In this document: piece after piece, positions 22,917 to 35,401 of the stretch
How the letters are laid out: the number at the start of each line of letters is the position of its first letter
How positions within the stretch are numbered: position 1 is the first letter of the stretch
NCBI RefSeq assembly: GCF_036898095.1
Contig: NC_090729.1
Span: 69,901,360 to 69,965,359 of the forward strand
DNA length: 64,000 nucleotides
Direction of reading: 5' to 3'
Source: Palaemon carinicauda
Lineage: Eukaryota; Arthropoda; Malacostraca; Decapoda; Palaemonidae
Notes under the pieces: generated by a model
Told to the model about the DNA's origin: nothing
What the model saw: the letters and a program-made list of their open reading frames with translations, nothing else
The model's database searches: none
Translations under genes and position numbers: made by a program

Positions 22917-25900
22917 ATGGCCTCTACCTTTGCTTCCCATCATGCTGAAATGCCTTGGACTTCCCGATCTCCCCTGTGGAACGTTTATGTCGGCGATCGA
23001 GACAGACCCTCACACCCTTTACTCGCAGTGTCGAGGTTAACGGTGTAGTAGTGATAATCTGTATGGAATGTCGGGAGTGGCCTACCTCCCAGTGGGAGAG
23101 GTTTGCGCGGCGGCGTAAGAAGAGTTCTAAGAGAGACTGTTCTTCCCCCCAGAGGAAGGAAGGCTCCAAGGACTCTTCTTCCGTTGCCCGAACCTCCTCC
23201 GAAGCTCCCACTCGTTCGGTCTCTCGTGAGAGGCCGCCGAGTGGTAGCGTAGGCCCTTCTTTTGTTTCCCAAACTCGGTGTGCGGGAGAGGGCGTTGCCT
23301 TCCATAGCGAGGCAGCTCCCCCTCCTCCTCCGGGGGTGGATATTATTGATTTTGTAGATTACAAAAAAACTGTGTCTAATGATGATCTTTTCCAGCTTTG
23401 GGCTTCCTTGGGGCTTAAGGGCTCGCCCTCCAAGGAAGCCCTGTTTGATCTGATCCAGTTGGGGGCAGCTGTCCAACAGTCGCCGATAATACCAGAGGTA
23501 GATCCCCTGGCTATTGACGACGTTGTTGTGACAGAGGCGTCTGATGGGTCGGGTCAAACCCCTGCTGCTACTGTTGCTGTTTTTGCTGAAGGGCCAGGTT
23601 CCCTCTCCGAACATCCTTCGAGGGGGAAGCTGGGTCCAACGGTCTCTCCTGCAAGTGTTGCTCCTGGGGGGAGTGCAGTAACAGAGACTCCTCTTTGGAG
23701 GACCGACGATGCTGATACCCTGCCTCGAGGTCGTCTTCGCCGTAAGGCTCGCCCTCCTCTTCGTCGCCGAGGACTTCCTTCTCCTTGCAAGGGAGTCAAA
23801 AGGCGCCTCCTCTTCGGGTCGTCATCCTCGTCGTCCCCTGTGAAGGACTCTTCTCGTCGGGAGCAGACTGTAGCAGTAACTCCTCTGGACCTCTCTGCTG
23901 ATCGTTCGCGATCTCCTGTGCCTGCCAGATCTTCCTTGCCTACGCAAGTACCGGTCCCTTCGGGGCAGTAGGACCTCTCTCACAGTGTGGGTAAGGCCCT
24001 TTCGCGCCAGGTTTCACCTGCGTCCCCTTCAGTAGTGCGCAAGCGCCACCGCTCTCCTGCTCACCTGCTCGTCAGCGCCCTGCGCACAAGCGCTCTACGG
24101 CAGATGAGTCGTCAGACTCTTCTCGCCAACGCGCCCGTTCGCCAGCGCTCTCCTGCTCGCCAGCTTTCACCTGCCCGCCTGGTCGCACGCGCACTTCAGC
24201 CCCTGCTGTGCGTCAACAGTCTCCTGAGCGCCGTCAACCTCCGGCGCATTAGCGCACTACGGCACGCCCAGTTCCTGATGCGCGCCAACATTCGCCCGCG
24301 CGCCCACGATCTTCGGATTTGGGCGCAGGCAAGGACATTGTTCCTTTGATTCGTCAGCGTTCCCCTACGCGTCGACCACCGCCTGCGCTCCAGTCTCCAG
24401 CGCGCACTAAAGTGCATGCACGCCCACGAGCCAGCTCCTGAGCCCGCCCACGAGACCTTCAGCCACGGCGCGCCATCCTACGCGTCAGCGATGTCCTATG
24501 CGCCAGCGTTTTCCTACGTGCCCGCGCGATCCTTCGCCTGCGCATAAACGCTCACCAACGTGCCCACGCTTATGATCGCCACAGGGCTCCGACTCGCCCA
24601 CGTGCCAACTCACCTGTGCGCGGTCGGTCGCCTACATGTTCCATGCGTCATCAATCAACACCGCGCCATTGTTCGCCAGCATGCCATCACTCACCAATGC
24701 GCTTGATCTCGCCTAGGCTACATTGTTCACCTACGCGCCATCGTTCTCCTGGGATCACCCAGGCACTCGCGCTCACCTGTGCATTCACGCGCGCCAAGTC
24801 CCCAACGTGCCCTCGCCCTCATCTCCGCGCGACCCAGCACTCATGCGCGAACCAGCGATCCTACCATCACGCGAGCACCAGCGTGATTCCCGCCGGGTTT
24901 CGCAGCGTGCCCAGCCTTGCGAGGCACCGGGGCTGTGTACTTCCAGATCACCATTGCGGAAGTGCCGAGCACGCGTCCAGGAGCAGGAAGAGTCATCGTA
25001 GAGGTCCGGACAACATTCTTCTTCCCTTTCTTCTTTTCAGACAGGCCCTGTAGTATCCACTCCAAAGGATCAACCGATCCCCTTCCCTCCAGCGGGGGTC
25101 GCTGACACTGCGTCAGTCAGCCTCCAGCCTTGGTTCGGTTCCCTGATGAAAGTGGTGGTGCAGGCTATGAAGCCAGCCCTCGCTGATCTGGGACTGAAAC
25201 CAAAGGCTCCTTCGCCCCCACTGAAGAGAAGGAGAGGAGTGGATTTCGCGGTGACTTCTCCCAGGGTTAAGCTGGCTCCCAAGAGGTCCGTCGGGAAGGC
25301 CCCTTCCCCCTCGCAGACGTTTTCTCCTTCTCCTGTGGACGAACCTTTCCCGTCCTCGGGAGAATCCAGTGAGGTGAGACACACTCCCATGGCACCAATG
25401 GTAGGAACCCCACCTCAAGGAAGAGAAACGTCTCGCGTAGGAGGGACCTTCCAGACCACTTTGCTGGAGTCCTGTATCTCTCCCAGGAGGGAGCCCAAGG
25501 ACTCCAAGACGTTACCCAAATCATCATTGAGGTTTCTTCCAGAGCCAGCCCTTCCCCGGGAGAACGTCCGCGTGTCCCCCCATGAAGAGCTAATGGGGAC
25601 ATGAGACTTAGCTGCCAGTCCACAAGGAGGAGAGCAGCGCGAAACGGAGCACACCTTCTGGTAGGTCCTTGGACTAATGAGGCAACTCAATAGTTTCAAG
25701 GATCCCGAGACTGCCCCTCACGAAGGCAAGGATATGGTCCTGGACCAGGTTTATGGCATTCAGAAGCCCCCCAAGACCAGTGCAGCCCTGCCCTGTTCCC
25801 AAGGGGTGAAGAGCGCCAGGGACAAGGTCGAGGGCCAGGTTTCCGAGCTTGCCTCCTCCAGCCGTTCTTCTGCCGGGAACAAGCTCCTCCCACCTCCTCG

Positions 25901-26624
25901 CGTGCAGCAGAGGAGGTACTTCGAGACCACCTCCTCGCGTGCAGCAGAGGAGGTACTTCGAGATCATGGAGGAGCCTTGTTTAGCTCTTCCCCTCCACCA
26001 TTCCGTGGGAGAGCTCACCAGGGGTCTCTCTGTAGAGAAACTCAGCGCCCGGCAGGTGACATGTACAGCGTTGGAGGTCCTGAGCCAGGAGAAGGTTTGC
26101 GAAGTTGCCATGCAGGCCACTTCGTGGGCTGGATGTCTGGCTAGGGTCTCTGGGCATCCTATTGCGCTCTGAGGACTTGTCCAAGGAGGGCAATAGGAAG
26201 GCCCTGGAGACCTTCCTCCTCTCGGGAACGCGCTCTATCGAGTTTTTAGCTCACCAGGTCACTAACCCTGTGGGCTAACTCGTGACTCGGTGACCGACTG
26301 GTTCCACCCAAAGGTCCCCGCTATGGATGTCAGTAAGCTCAGACACTCCTCCATCCTTGGAGGAAGCCTGTTTGAGCCCAAGGACGTAGAACGGACAGCT
26401 GAGAGGTGAGGGAAGACAAGTGAAGATTCGCTCCTCCAGAAGGCCCCTACAAGCCTCCAGCTCCTCAACAACAACAGCAGCCTCGCAGGACACCGAAACA
26501 GGCTCCGCCAGCTAAGACCAAGGTGTCTAAACCATAGCCTTTTCCTGTCAAAGACAAGAAGGGTGCAAAGTCCTCCAGGGGAGGCAAAAATCCTAGAAGG
26601 AGCGGCCGAGGCCGCAAGCGCTAG
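22917..26624 (+). pseudogene. Gag-like ORF1 relic of DIRS G
   Basis: The frame starts near ATG 22917. DPHTLYSQCRG followed, after a frameshift, by CMECREWPTSQWERFARRRK matches F's DPHTVCSNCRG...CGEC motif, a Cys-rich possible metal-binding N-terminus. The frame at 22955-23971 is long and Ser/Arg/Pro-rich. The stretch 23990-24900 is a GC-rich repeat array whose original frame read RQRSPARQLSPAR-type repeats. At 25146-25604 conserved basic sequence appears (PPLKRRRGVDFAVTSPRVKL). The C-terminus near 26540-26624 reads KDKKGAKSSRGGKNPRRSGR. Several frame breaks separate these blocks. Confidence 0.75.
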
Positions 26625-26639
26625 GATTGGCAATCCCCC

Positions 26640-27700
26640 TGCGTGTCCACCTGTGGGGGGGATGCCTACAAAGTTGCGTGCTCAGGTGCAGCAACTCGGG
26701 GCCGATTCCTGGACGACTTCTGTGGTCGGACAAGGATATCGCGTCCCGTTCATTTCATCTCAACCTCCCCTGAACAGCGAATCCAGTGTCGTTGAGCTCC
26801 TATGCCACGGGATCAGCAAAGGGGCTAGCCTTCGGGGCAGAAAGTCGAGACCATGCTCAAGAAGGATGCTCTCCAGGAGGTCTTGGATGGCTCCCCAGGC
26901 TTCTTCAGTTAACTCTTTCTTGTAAAGAAGGCGTCTGGAGGCTGGAGGACTTGTCATCGGCCTCTCAGCCCTGAACAACTTTGTCAAGTAAAACTTCGTT
27001 CAGCATGGAGACAGCAGACACGGTCAGCCTTGCAGTGAGACCGCAAGACTTCATGTGCACACTGGATCTGAAGAACGCGTACTTCCAGATGCCAATCCAT
27101 CCGTCTTCCAGGAAGTACCTACGTTTCAGCTTAGACAACAAGATCTACCAGTTCAAGGTGCTGTGTTTTGGTCTCTCCACAGCACCTCAGGTGTTCATCA
27201 GAGTGTTCACACTGATATCTTCGTGGGCGCACAGGAACGGCATCCGTCTCCTTCGTTACCTGGACGACTGGCTGATCCTGGTAGACTCGGAGTCGACCCT
27301 TCTTCGAAACCGAGACAGGCTTCTGGGAATTTGCCAAGATCTAGGGATTATGGTAAATCACGAGAAGTCCTCTCTGCTCCCAACACAACGACTGGCATAT
27401 CTAGGCATGATATTAGACACCGTTCTCCACAGAGCCTTTCCATCAGACGACAGGATAGCAAGGCTGAGGAGGGTTGCAAAGCCTCTCCTCAGTCCGAGAA
27501 GATCTTCCAGCCCAATCGTGATTACGTCTTTTAGGTCACCTAGCCTCCTTGGCCGTCTAGTTACCAACGGTCGCCTCAAGATGAGATCCCTGCAGTGGCG
27601 GCTCAAGTCCCGGTGGGATCAAGGCATCGATTCCCCAGACTTCCTGGTCTCGATAGGACTGCAGCGGTGGCCAACCGACGACAACCTTCAAAAGGGAGTG
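26640..27700 (+). pseudogene. Reverse transcriptase of DIRS G (near intact)
   Basis: The open frame at 26981-27778 encodes the palm and thumb: FMCTLDLKNAYFQMPIHPSS carries the motif A Asp, FKVLCFGLSTAPQVFIRVFT is the B/C connection, and LLRYLDDWLIL is the YLDD box. The fingers region (26640-26980) is readable in broken frames, including LGADSWTTSVVGQGYRVPF. The frame slips at about 27730, where RNase H begins. Confidence 0.85.
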
Positions 27701-28326
27701 GATCTTCTCGTCCTTCCCCCGCAATTTGATGCTGTTTTCGGACGCGTCAAAAGAAGGGTGGGGGCCCCCACGTTTTGAACCAGAGGGCCTCAGGCTTATG
27801 GTCAGAATCAGAAAAGTACCTCCACATCAACCTGCTAGAGCTGAAGGCCATTTCCCTGGCCCTTCAACAGTTCCAACAGACCTTGGCAGGCCACTCTGTG
27901 GTGGTGATGAGCGACAACACCACAGTAGTGGCTTATATCAACAAGCATGGAGGTACCTTTCTACAACAGCTATCCCATCTTGCAGTAAGAGATACTAAGA
28001 TGGACCGAAGTCCACTCGATACGTCTTATCAGCTAGCTGACAATCTGAGCAGAGCTTCGCAGATAATGAGTACAGAGTGGTCTTTGGATCCTCAGGTAGC
28101 CAACAAAGTCCTGACTTTGTGGGGTTCCCCGACAGTGGACTTGTTCGCGACAGCCTTGAATTTCAAGCTGCCGCTGTACTGCTCCTCAGTCCCGGACCCC
28201 AAGGCACTCTGGCAAGATGCCTTCCAACAACGGTGGGACAACATTGACGTCTACGCCTTCCCACCATTCTGTCTGATGAGAAGGGTGGCTCAACAAGACC
28301 AGACTATCGGTCCAACCTGTCGATGA
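27700..28326 (+). pseudogene. RNase H of DIRS G
   Basis: SDASKEGWG at about 27732 gives the first Asp. After a frameshift near 27775 the frame to 28326 provides LLELKAISLALQQF (Glu), VVMSDNTTVVAYINKHGGT (Asp) and LADNLSRASQIM (last Asp), followed by the DIRS-typical connector LWGSPTVDLFATALNFKLPL and DVYAFPPFCLM. Confidence 0.85.
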
Positions 28327-29525
28327 CCTTGAATAGTTCGCCCATGGCATTATGCAGAGTGGTTTCCGCACCTCTGCAGCTCCTGACGCAACCCCCGAGA
28401 GAGCTTCCCCACGACACGAGCTACTCAGACAACCAACATTGCAACATCTTCCTCAAAGCCGTAGCATCACTTCGGCTTCACACCTGGAGACTATCCAGCG
28501 TCTCCTCACTGAGAGAGGGCTTTTCGCAACAAGTTGCGGAAAGAATGTCTCGACACCTGCGAAAGTCATCCGCAGGGGTCTACCAGGCGAAGTGGAGAGT
28601 CTTCTGTGGTTGGTGTCGTGGAAGAGGTATCTCTCCCCTCGATGCCTCTATTCCAGTAATAGCGGAGTTTCTCGTTTATGTGCGAGAGGAAATGCGCCTT
28701 TCTGTCTCGGCGGTGAAAGGCTATCGCTCAGCCTTAAGCCTTGCCTTCAGGCTGAAAGGAATAGACATTTCCTCCTCGCTGAAACTTTCCTTACTAATAT
28801 GTAGCTACGAGCTTACCTGCCCTCAGTCGGAAGTGAGGCCGCCTCCTTGGAACGTGGTTCGGGTCCTCAGGGCTCTGAAGAGACCTCCGTTCGAACCATT
28901 ACGCTAGGCCTGTGACCAACACCTGACTTGGAAGACGGTATTCCTGCTCGCTCTGGCTTCGGCCAAGCGAGTCGGTGAACCTCATGGTCTCTCATACGAC
29001 ATCGCCCATTCAAGGGGATGGGGGGGAGGTAACGTTCAAGTTTATCCCTGAGTTTGTTGCCAAGACTCAGAACCCTGGAGTTCCGGACCCACGGTTCGAC
29101 TCCTTCAGGGTTGTGAGTCTCCACTCCGTAACAGATGACCCAGATCACCTACTCTGCCCAGTAAGAAGTCTGAGACGTTATCTGAAGAGAACAGCTGCAG
29201 TCCGTCCCCGCGTGCAAGCCCTGTTTGTGAGCACGGGTAGGACGAAGAGGAGGGTCACCAAGAACACCATCTCAGCCTGGATTCGACGGACCATCCATCA
29301 TGCCTTGAATCCAGACCCTCCTCCGCCACGTCGCCCTAGGGCACATGATGTCAGGGGCATTGCCACATCCCTGGCCTTCAAGAGAAACTTCTCTGTGACG
29401 CAGGTTCTACAAGCTGGAGTCTGGAAGCGTCAGACAACCTTCACAGCCCACTACCTGCAGGACGTGACCCACAGGAGCCTCGATACTTTTTCTATCGGCC
29501 CTGTGGGTGGCTGCACAACAGCTGA
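28323..29525 (+). pseudogene. Tyrosine recombinase of DIRS G
   Basis: The core-binding part at 28323-28907 (SSAGVYQAKWRVFCGWCRGR, VIAEFLVYVREEMRLSVSA, VKGYRSALSLAF) ends at a TAG where E has a Gln codon. The catalytic domain is readable at about 28950-29525: AKRVGE-like first Arg, RAHDVRGIATSLAFKRN (HxxR) and VWKRQTTFTAHYLQDV (Trp and catalytic Tyr). The tail VAAQQLV is lost at the truncation point. Core residues survive but the gene is broken by a stop and a frameshift. Confidence 0.85.
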
Positions 29526-29562
29526 CTGTATATATATCTATTATATATATATATATATATAT
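29526..29562. repeat. Short (TA)n tract at the truncated end of DIRS G
   Basis: TA repeat begins exactly where G's homology stops. Confidence 0.8.
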
Positions 29563-29639
29563 ATACTGTATCTCAACTGACTATAATATAAGGGATAAAC
29601 CTGAAATCTTAGCTACCTCTGTACATTATAATTAACTTT

Positions 29640-30240
29640 TCTTTTCTCACCACCATCATTATAAAAAGCATGAAAATACAAATAGGGCAGTTAGTAGTCT
29701 AATGCCGTACGCTGTTCATTTCCAAGGATAGAGAAGATAGTGATCTTTACTGGATATTTGGCAAAACAAGAAATAGTTCAATACCTTAGGCCTATGAATC
29801 TATTTCCATAAACATGAGGGTTATGTGTAAAAAACTACTGTTCTTGTAAGAATATTATGATTGTCTGATTTTTATTTCTTCATAGAATACAAGTTCAACA
29901 ACAATTATAGCAATGTTAGATTTGACTCACTGTGAAATAGTAAAATAGATTAATTACCGATAAATTTTATGGAATATAAAAGGCAGAAGGGAGCATGAGA
30001 TGGAAAGGATAAGTCACCCAGGGGAATGGTGTCTGGGATGATAGAATTGGTTAAACCTTTCGCGGTCAAAAGTGATAATCCACATTGGAATGTGTGTGCA
30101 TATCTTATAAATGCTGATTCTTCCTACAGCTTTTTGTTTTACAAGTAAAGGCAGGTCTATCTGATGACGATGTCGCTTGTTTATACGAAGTTTCATAGTC
30201 TCAACTCTAAGTTGTATACAGCGTTAAATATTTAGGATAT
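29640..30240 (+). repeat. Unclassified interspersed repeat, copy 1
   Basis: Aligns with 34740-35340 in the same orientation. Shared blocks include GATAAGTCACCCAG, TAATCCACA(T/G)TGGAAT and ACAAGTAAAG followed by GTCGTTTGTTTAT-like sequence. No coding frame is evident. Confidence 0.65.
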
Positions 30241-30299
30241 ATTAGATGGTACACATTCCTAGAATGAACTCCCAGACTATTATTTACTGAAACACTAAC

Positions 30300-30315
30300 A
30301 CAAACATATATACAT

Positions 30316-30347
<32 letters not shown>

Positions 30348-30410
30348 GTATATATATATATGTATAATATATATGTATATATATATATATATATATGTGT
30401 GTATATATAT

Positions 30411-30493
<83 letters not shown>

Positions 30494-30533
30494 GTAGACA
30501 GTATATATATATATGCATATGTATATATATATA
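30300..30533. repeat. (CA)n/(TA)n microsatellite
   Basis: Compound CA and TA repeat. The Tigger element inserted at a TA within it. Confidence 0.95.
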
Positions 30534-33291
30534 CAGTGGAACCTCTACATCCGAATTTTCCAACATCCGAAGTAAAAATTCGAGCAAATTTTTGACTCTA
30601 CACCCTAATTTTATTTCGACACACGAAGTAAGCAATTTTCGTCGTACCGGTTGTATCCAAATTTTTCGACACGCGAAGTACAATTCGAACACGTTCCTAC
30701 TCTACACCCGAATTTTTTTTTCGACACCCGAAGTAAACAATACTCGTACGCGTAGTCGGTACTCATAGCGCCTGATGTGTTTTTTTATTTCCGCCGATAG
30801 AAGGCAGCACTTCGACCTCAGAGGGACCCTCAATTAGTGCGGCTTGGGTCAGTCCTCTGTTCTCGTCGGCTTCTTGCGGTTGTGCCCTGTGCGTTCTGCT
30901 ATTATTGTACTGTTTTAATAGTGATTGTTTACGTGCATCCTTTTACGGTAATTTACGTAAATTATGGGTCCTAAAAGGCTTAGTTTTGCAAGTGGTAGTG
31001 GTAGTGATGAGAAAAGGAAGAAGGAAATGCTTTCTTTAGACGTAAAGCAGGAAATTATTGAAAAACATGAGCGTGGCGTCCGCGTGAGTGAACTTGCTAA
31101 ACAATATGGCCGTAATATGTCGACGATCTCGACAATTGAAACAGAAGGAAGCTATTAAAGCAGTGAAACCCTCTAAGGGGATCACTATTATTTCAAAATG
31201 GCGTAGCCCTATCATAGAAGAGATGGAACGACTTCTGCTAATCTGGATCAAGGACAGAGAGATTGTTGGCGACACCATCACCGAACCATCATCTGTGAGA
31301 AGGCGCACGCTATCTTCACGGACTTGAAGGAGGAGAGCTCTGGGGGTGATGCTGGGGAGAGTTCAATCGAACCTTCCTCAGACGATTTCAAGGCATCTCG
31401 TGGCTGGTTTGAGAAATTTAAGAAACGGTCCGGGATTCATTCAGTTGTTCGCCACGGAGAGGCTGCTAGTGTGGACACAAAGGCTGCAGCTGACTTTGTC
31501 AAGAACTTTGAAAGGATCGTGCTGGGAGAAGGCTACATAGAGCAGCAAGTGTTTAATTGTGATGAAACCGGGCTGTTTTGGAAGAAGATGCCCAGTCGAA
31601 CCTACATCACCGCCGAAGAGAAGAAATTGCCTGGGCATAAGCCAATGAAGGATCGGTTGACTCTTGCCCTATGTGCCAACGCTAGCGGGGACTTTAAAGT
31701 CAAGCCCTTACTGGTTTACCGTTCGGAGAACCCTAGGGCCTTTAAGGCACACAACATCGATAAGGACCAGCTTCATGTTTTCTGGCGATCCAACTCGAAG
31801 GCCTGGGTCACTAGGCAGTTAACCAAGTTTTCGGCTCTTCTGTGAAGAAGTATCTCATGAACAGAAATTGCCTTTAAAGTGCCTGCTATGCCTTGACAAT
31901 GCACCCGCTCACCTCCCCGGACTTGAAGATGATATCTTCGATGAATTCAAGTTCATAAAGGTGCTGTATCTTCCATCGAATACCACCTCTATCCTCCAGC
32001 CCATGGACCAGCAAGTCATCTCAAATTTCAAGAAGCTCTACACCAAGCACCTATTCAAGCAGTGCTTTAATGTCACCCAAAGCACGAACGTAAACTTTGC
32101 GTGAATTTTGGAAAAGCCACTTCAACATCGCGCACTTGCTTGAAGATCATAGATCAGGCTTGGGTGGGATTAACTCTACGTACTCTCAATTCTGCCTGGA
32201 AGAAGCTGTGGCCTGATGCAGTTTCTCCCCGAGATTTTGAAGGTTTTTTACCCTGAACCTGATCCGTGGTGGGTGCAGTGGAAGACGTAGAGGAAATGGT
32301 CCTCCCTTGGCAAGTCATGGGTCTGGAGGTCGACGCAGATGACGTCACGGAACTCGTCGCCGAACATCACTACGAACTTACCACAGAGGAGCTCAAGGAA
32401 CTCCAAGCTATGTCTGAGCACAAGAGTGATGACGAGGAAGGGATCGAGGAGGTAGAACATGTGTTAGGTTCGGCGCAAAATAAAAGAGGTGTTAGGAAAA
32501 TATCAAGACGTGGTCGACTTCATCAACAAATACCACCCATAAAAATTGCAGGTTTGTCGTGTAGTTGCGCAGTTTGATGATGTTTGCCTAACTCGCTTTC
32601 CGAAACATTCTGAAAAGCCGTACCAAGCAACTATCTATCGATAGTTTCCTTAAAAATACTAAGAAGCGAACTCGTGATGAAGAGGATGAAGTGATTCAAA
32701 GAAAACGGCAAAGAGTGAAGCGAAAGAAAGTGAAACAAAGAAAACGGCAAAGAGTGAAGCGAAAGAAATTCAATCAATTTTAAGTGTAGAGAGTGAAAGT
32801 GATTAAAATTAATCATCAAAAAGAAAAATGTAAAAAAAAAATATAAAATATAAAAATAAAAAAAGAAATAAGGTAAGGTTATTGTTAAAGTTCACTTAAT
32901 GTAAGTTAGAATAAGTTACGGTAGTGTACGTTTATCGTAGATAACCTCTCTACCTCCTTGCCGCCCGTCCGTCTCCTCTCTGCGTAGCAAGACCAACAAC
33001 ACCTGCGCTGAGTTTCTAAGGTAAAGTAACACTAAAAACTCGTTTCTTATTTATCTATTTTGGAAAATTCTTCTTTTTTACATGTCTATTATCTAATTTA
33101 GTGTGCATTATTCTCATGGGAAATTATGTGTAGTAGTTTATTAAGAAGTTATCATAGGTTTTTGGGCCAACACCACGGATTAATCCTATGTCAATGTATT
33201 CTTATGGGAAAATTTGTTTCGACCTCCGAACATTTTCTACATCCGAAGTCGGTTGTGGAACGGATTAAATTCGTATGTAGAGGTACCACTG
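30534..33291 (+). mobile_element. Tigger (pogo-like, Tc1/mariner superfamily) DNA transposon, 2758 bp
   Basis: The left end CAGTGGAACCTCTACATCCG and right end (reverse complement) CAGTGGTACCTCTACATACG form TIRs of about 28 bp with few mismatches. The element is flanked by TA on both sides, the expected target duplication. It carries a complete but frameshifted transposase. Poly-A/T-rich spacer lies between the gene and the right end. Confidence 0.92.
30964..32577 (+). pseudogene. Tigger-1-like transposase (CENP-B HTH plus DDE)
   Basis: Starts MGPKRLSFASGSGSDEKRKK. The N-terminal CENP-B/pogo helix-turn-helix (LDVKQEIIEKHERGVRVSEL) is followed by a frameshift at about 31135 and an AIKAVKPSKGITIISKWRS segment. 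At 31324-31845 the second HTH (GWFEKFKKRSGIHSVVRHGE) and the catalytic core begin: FNCDETGLFWKKMP (first Asp). At 31868-32104, LCLDNAPAHLPG (second Asp) and LQPMDQQVISNFKKLYTKHL (third Asp). A further frame at 32266-32577 encodes the acidic C-terminal tail. At least four frame changes make it inactive. Confidence 0.9.
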
Positions 33292-33419
33292 TATATATAT
33301 ATATATATATATATGTTTATATTCATATATATACATATATACTGTCTATATATATACATACATACACACACCACACCACACATATATATATATAATATAT
33401 ATATACATATACACACACA
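33292..33419. repeat. (TA)n/(CA)n microsatellite
   Basis: Compound repeat between the Tigger element and the inverted-repeat element. Confidence 0.93.
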
Positions 33420-34033
33420 CAGTAGGGTCCCGAATTATGCGTGTTCGAATTATACGATTCCCCTTTTATGCGACCTCTATTTTTAAAAAATAAATTTTCT
33501 GTATCTGCGAAACTGTTCAAAGTCTGCGAGTCAAGCACTATAAAATGTATCAAATCTATTGTCTTTCTAAGCCTATTGGTAGCCCTAAATACGGTGATTT
33601 ATAATAAAATTTTACAAAACAATATTAACATTACATCTTATTAACATAATTTCATAATGAAATAGCCTATTTAAGGATAAAATTCCACATCAACACATGA
33701 AATCAAACTGTTAACTGTGCGAGTCCAGCTGACAAAATGTAGACAGAATTGTGGTTACGTTCTCGGCAATCAATATCTTTCGCCAACCTTACGATAATTG
33801 TAATTGTAGTGTTAATGATGGTATATTAAAGCATATTTTTGCTTAGTACAGTATATATAAATGCCTTATTTTTCCCTCTGGGCGTTCAAGGTTTTCACGA
33901 GTATGACTGGGTTCGTTTATCGGCAGTGAATAGCCTAAACTACGTAACGAGTCGGCAATATTTTGTCATATTTTAAACAGTTTACATTTGATTTGCAAAG
34001 ATTAGTTTTGTAGAGTAGACGGTAAAACAAAAA

Positions 34034-34064
<31 letters not shown>

Positions 34065-34084
34065 CTCTTTCTTGAATTTCTGCC

Positions 34085-34122
<38 letters not shown>

Positions 34123-34265
34123 CTCCGTAAGAATAAAACCCTAGTTAACATATGGCAACTTGAGTTTAAGAATGAAATTAACATGACAATTGTTAGTTGT
34201 GGCGATCAATTCCTCGCTTCAGGAGTTACACGAAACAAAAACACGGCACTCGATTACAACAGCTG

Positions 34266-34312
<47 letters not shown>

Positions 34313-34714
34313 TTATACAATACTTACAAATAGATGAAGAAACCAAAATCTGTTTTCTTAAAGTGTCAATTAAATATAAAACAAAAAAAATTATACCGTG
34401 TATACATCCATTTCAATCATAGCTTAAAATACGGTATCCGATTTTGTCAGCAAACCACTATTTTTTTAGGAAACACCATTCTGTTCCAGAAAATTTTTAC
34501 TCTTTAAATAGTCAATTGCGCTATAATAAAACATGTACTTGGGTTTTTAAATTTTGGGTGTGTTTAAGAATCGAGTATGCTGACTTTTTGTTTTACTTTT
34601 GGCTTGTGATTAGATCAGCTGGTGTCTAGCTTCCGCTCTCACGAATATGCGCCTACGAATACGTTAACAAAGAATTGTTTACACCAAATTCTCGCATAAT
34701 TCGGGACCCTACTG
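33420..34714. mobile_element. Non-autonomous inverted-repeat DNA element (Tigger/mariner-like), about 1.3 kb
   Basis: Both ends carry the same 22-bp terminal repeat starting CAGTAGGGTCCCGAATTATG in inverted orientation, perfectly matched. The right flank is TA; the left flank is CA within a CA/TA microsatellite. No transposase is encoded. The interior has (TC)n tracts at 34033-34122 and 34267-34310. Termini beginning CAGT and the TA target suggest mobilisation by a pogo/Tigger-type enzyme. Confidence 0.8.
34033..34122. repeat. (TC)n microsatellite tracts
   Basis: Two TC runs separated by about 35 bp, inside the 1.3-kb element; a third lies at 34267-34310. Confidence 0.93.
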
Positions 34715-34739
34715 TATATACATACGTACATACATATAT

Positions 34740-35340
34740 TCAATAGTTTGAAAAGACCCATAAGACTGCCAGTAATCTATTGCCATAGCTTGTTCATTAC
34801 CAGAGAGAGAGAGAGAATAATCTTTACTGTCAATACCTTGTGTATAAAAAAAAGGTGTGCTGTAAAAACCTACAGTTTTTATTGTGAGAATATTATCATA
34901 TTTGGTTTTAATTTACTGATGGAAAGTGTGTTACAAAACAATCACACCCAATGTTTGATTAGACTAAAATTTAAACAGTAAAATAAAATATTTGCCGATA
35001 ATTCAGTAAAATGGAAACGAAGAAAGGAACCATAAGAAGAAAATGATAAGTCACCCAGATGATTAGTGACCTGGATTAGGAATAGTGAACCGTTCCAACG
35101 GCCTGGACCTTTCTTGGTCGAAAGTGACTAATATAATCCACAGTGGAATATATGTGAGATTATCCCATAATTGCTGCATCTTCCTTCGAGTGTTTTGGTT
35201 CACAAGTAAAGACATATCTATTTGATGGCAATGTCGTTTGTTTATCCGACATTCTACAGTTACAAAACTTTGTTGTATATGGAGCAAATTGGGAAATATC
35301 ACACGGTATACACATTTGTAGAAGCAAACCGTACACAACT
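34740..35340 (+). repeat. Unclassified interspersed repeat, copy 2
   Basis: Diverged direct copy of 29640-30240 in the same orientation, with a short (GA)n run at 34803-34815. The following 35340-35500 holds TA tracts and a T10 run. Confidence 0.65.
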
Positions 35341-35370
35341 GTTATATGATCTAACAGACATACAGACATA

Positions 35371-35401
<31 letters not shown>

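Larger units (their letters stand above)
22636..29525 (+). mobile_element. DIRS-type retrotransposon G (second lineage), 3'-truncated
   Basis: The left terminus at 22640-22850 (GTTCCGTAACC, then CGTAGCTGAAGTGACGAGCC) is the inverted counterpart of the right ends of D and E. Order: ITR, Gag-like ORF1, RT, RNase H, tyrosine recombinase. It ends in the recombinase tail at about 29525 and runs into a short (TA)n tract. The right ITR and internal complementary region are missing. All three enzyme domains are present but split by a few frameshifts and stops. Confidence 0.85.

Noticed and set aside
22955..23971. A host Ser/Arg-rich protein gene of 338 residues
   Set aside because: Position after a DIRS ITR, a Cys motif shared with F, and the RT downstream show it is the Gag-like ORF of DIRS G.
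30964..31845. A domesticated Tigger-derived host gene
   Set aside because: At least four frame changes and intact TIRs with TA flanks show an ordinary decayed transposon.
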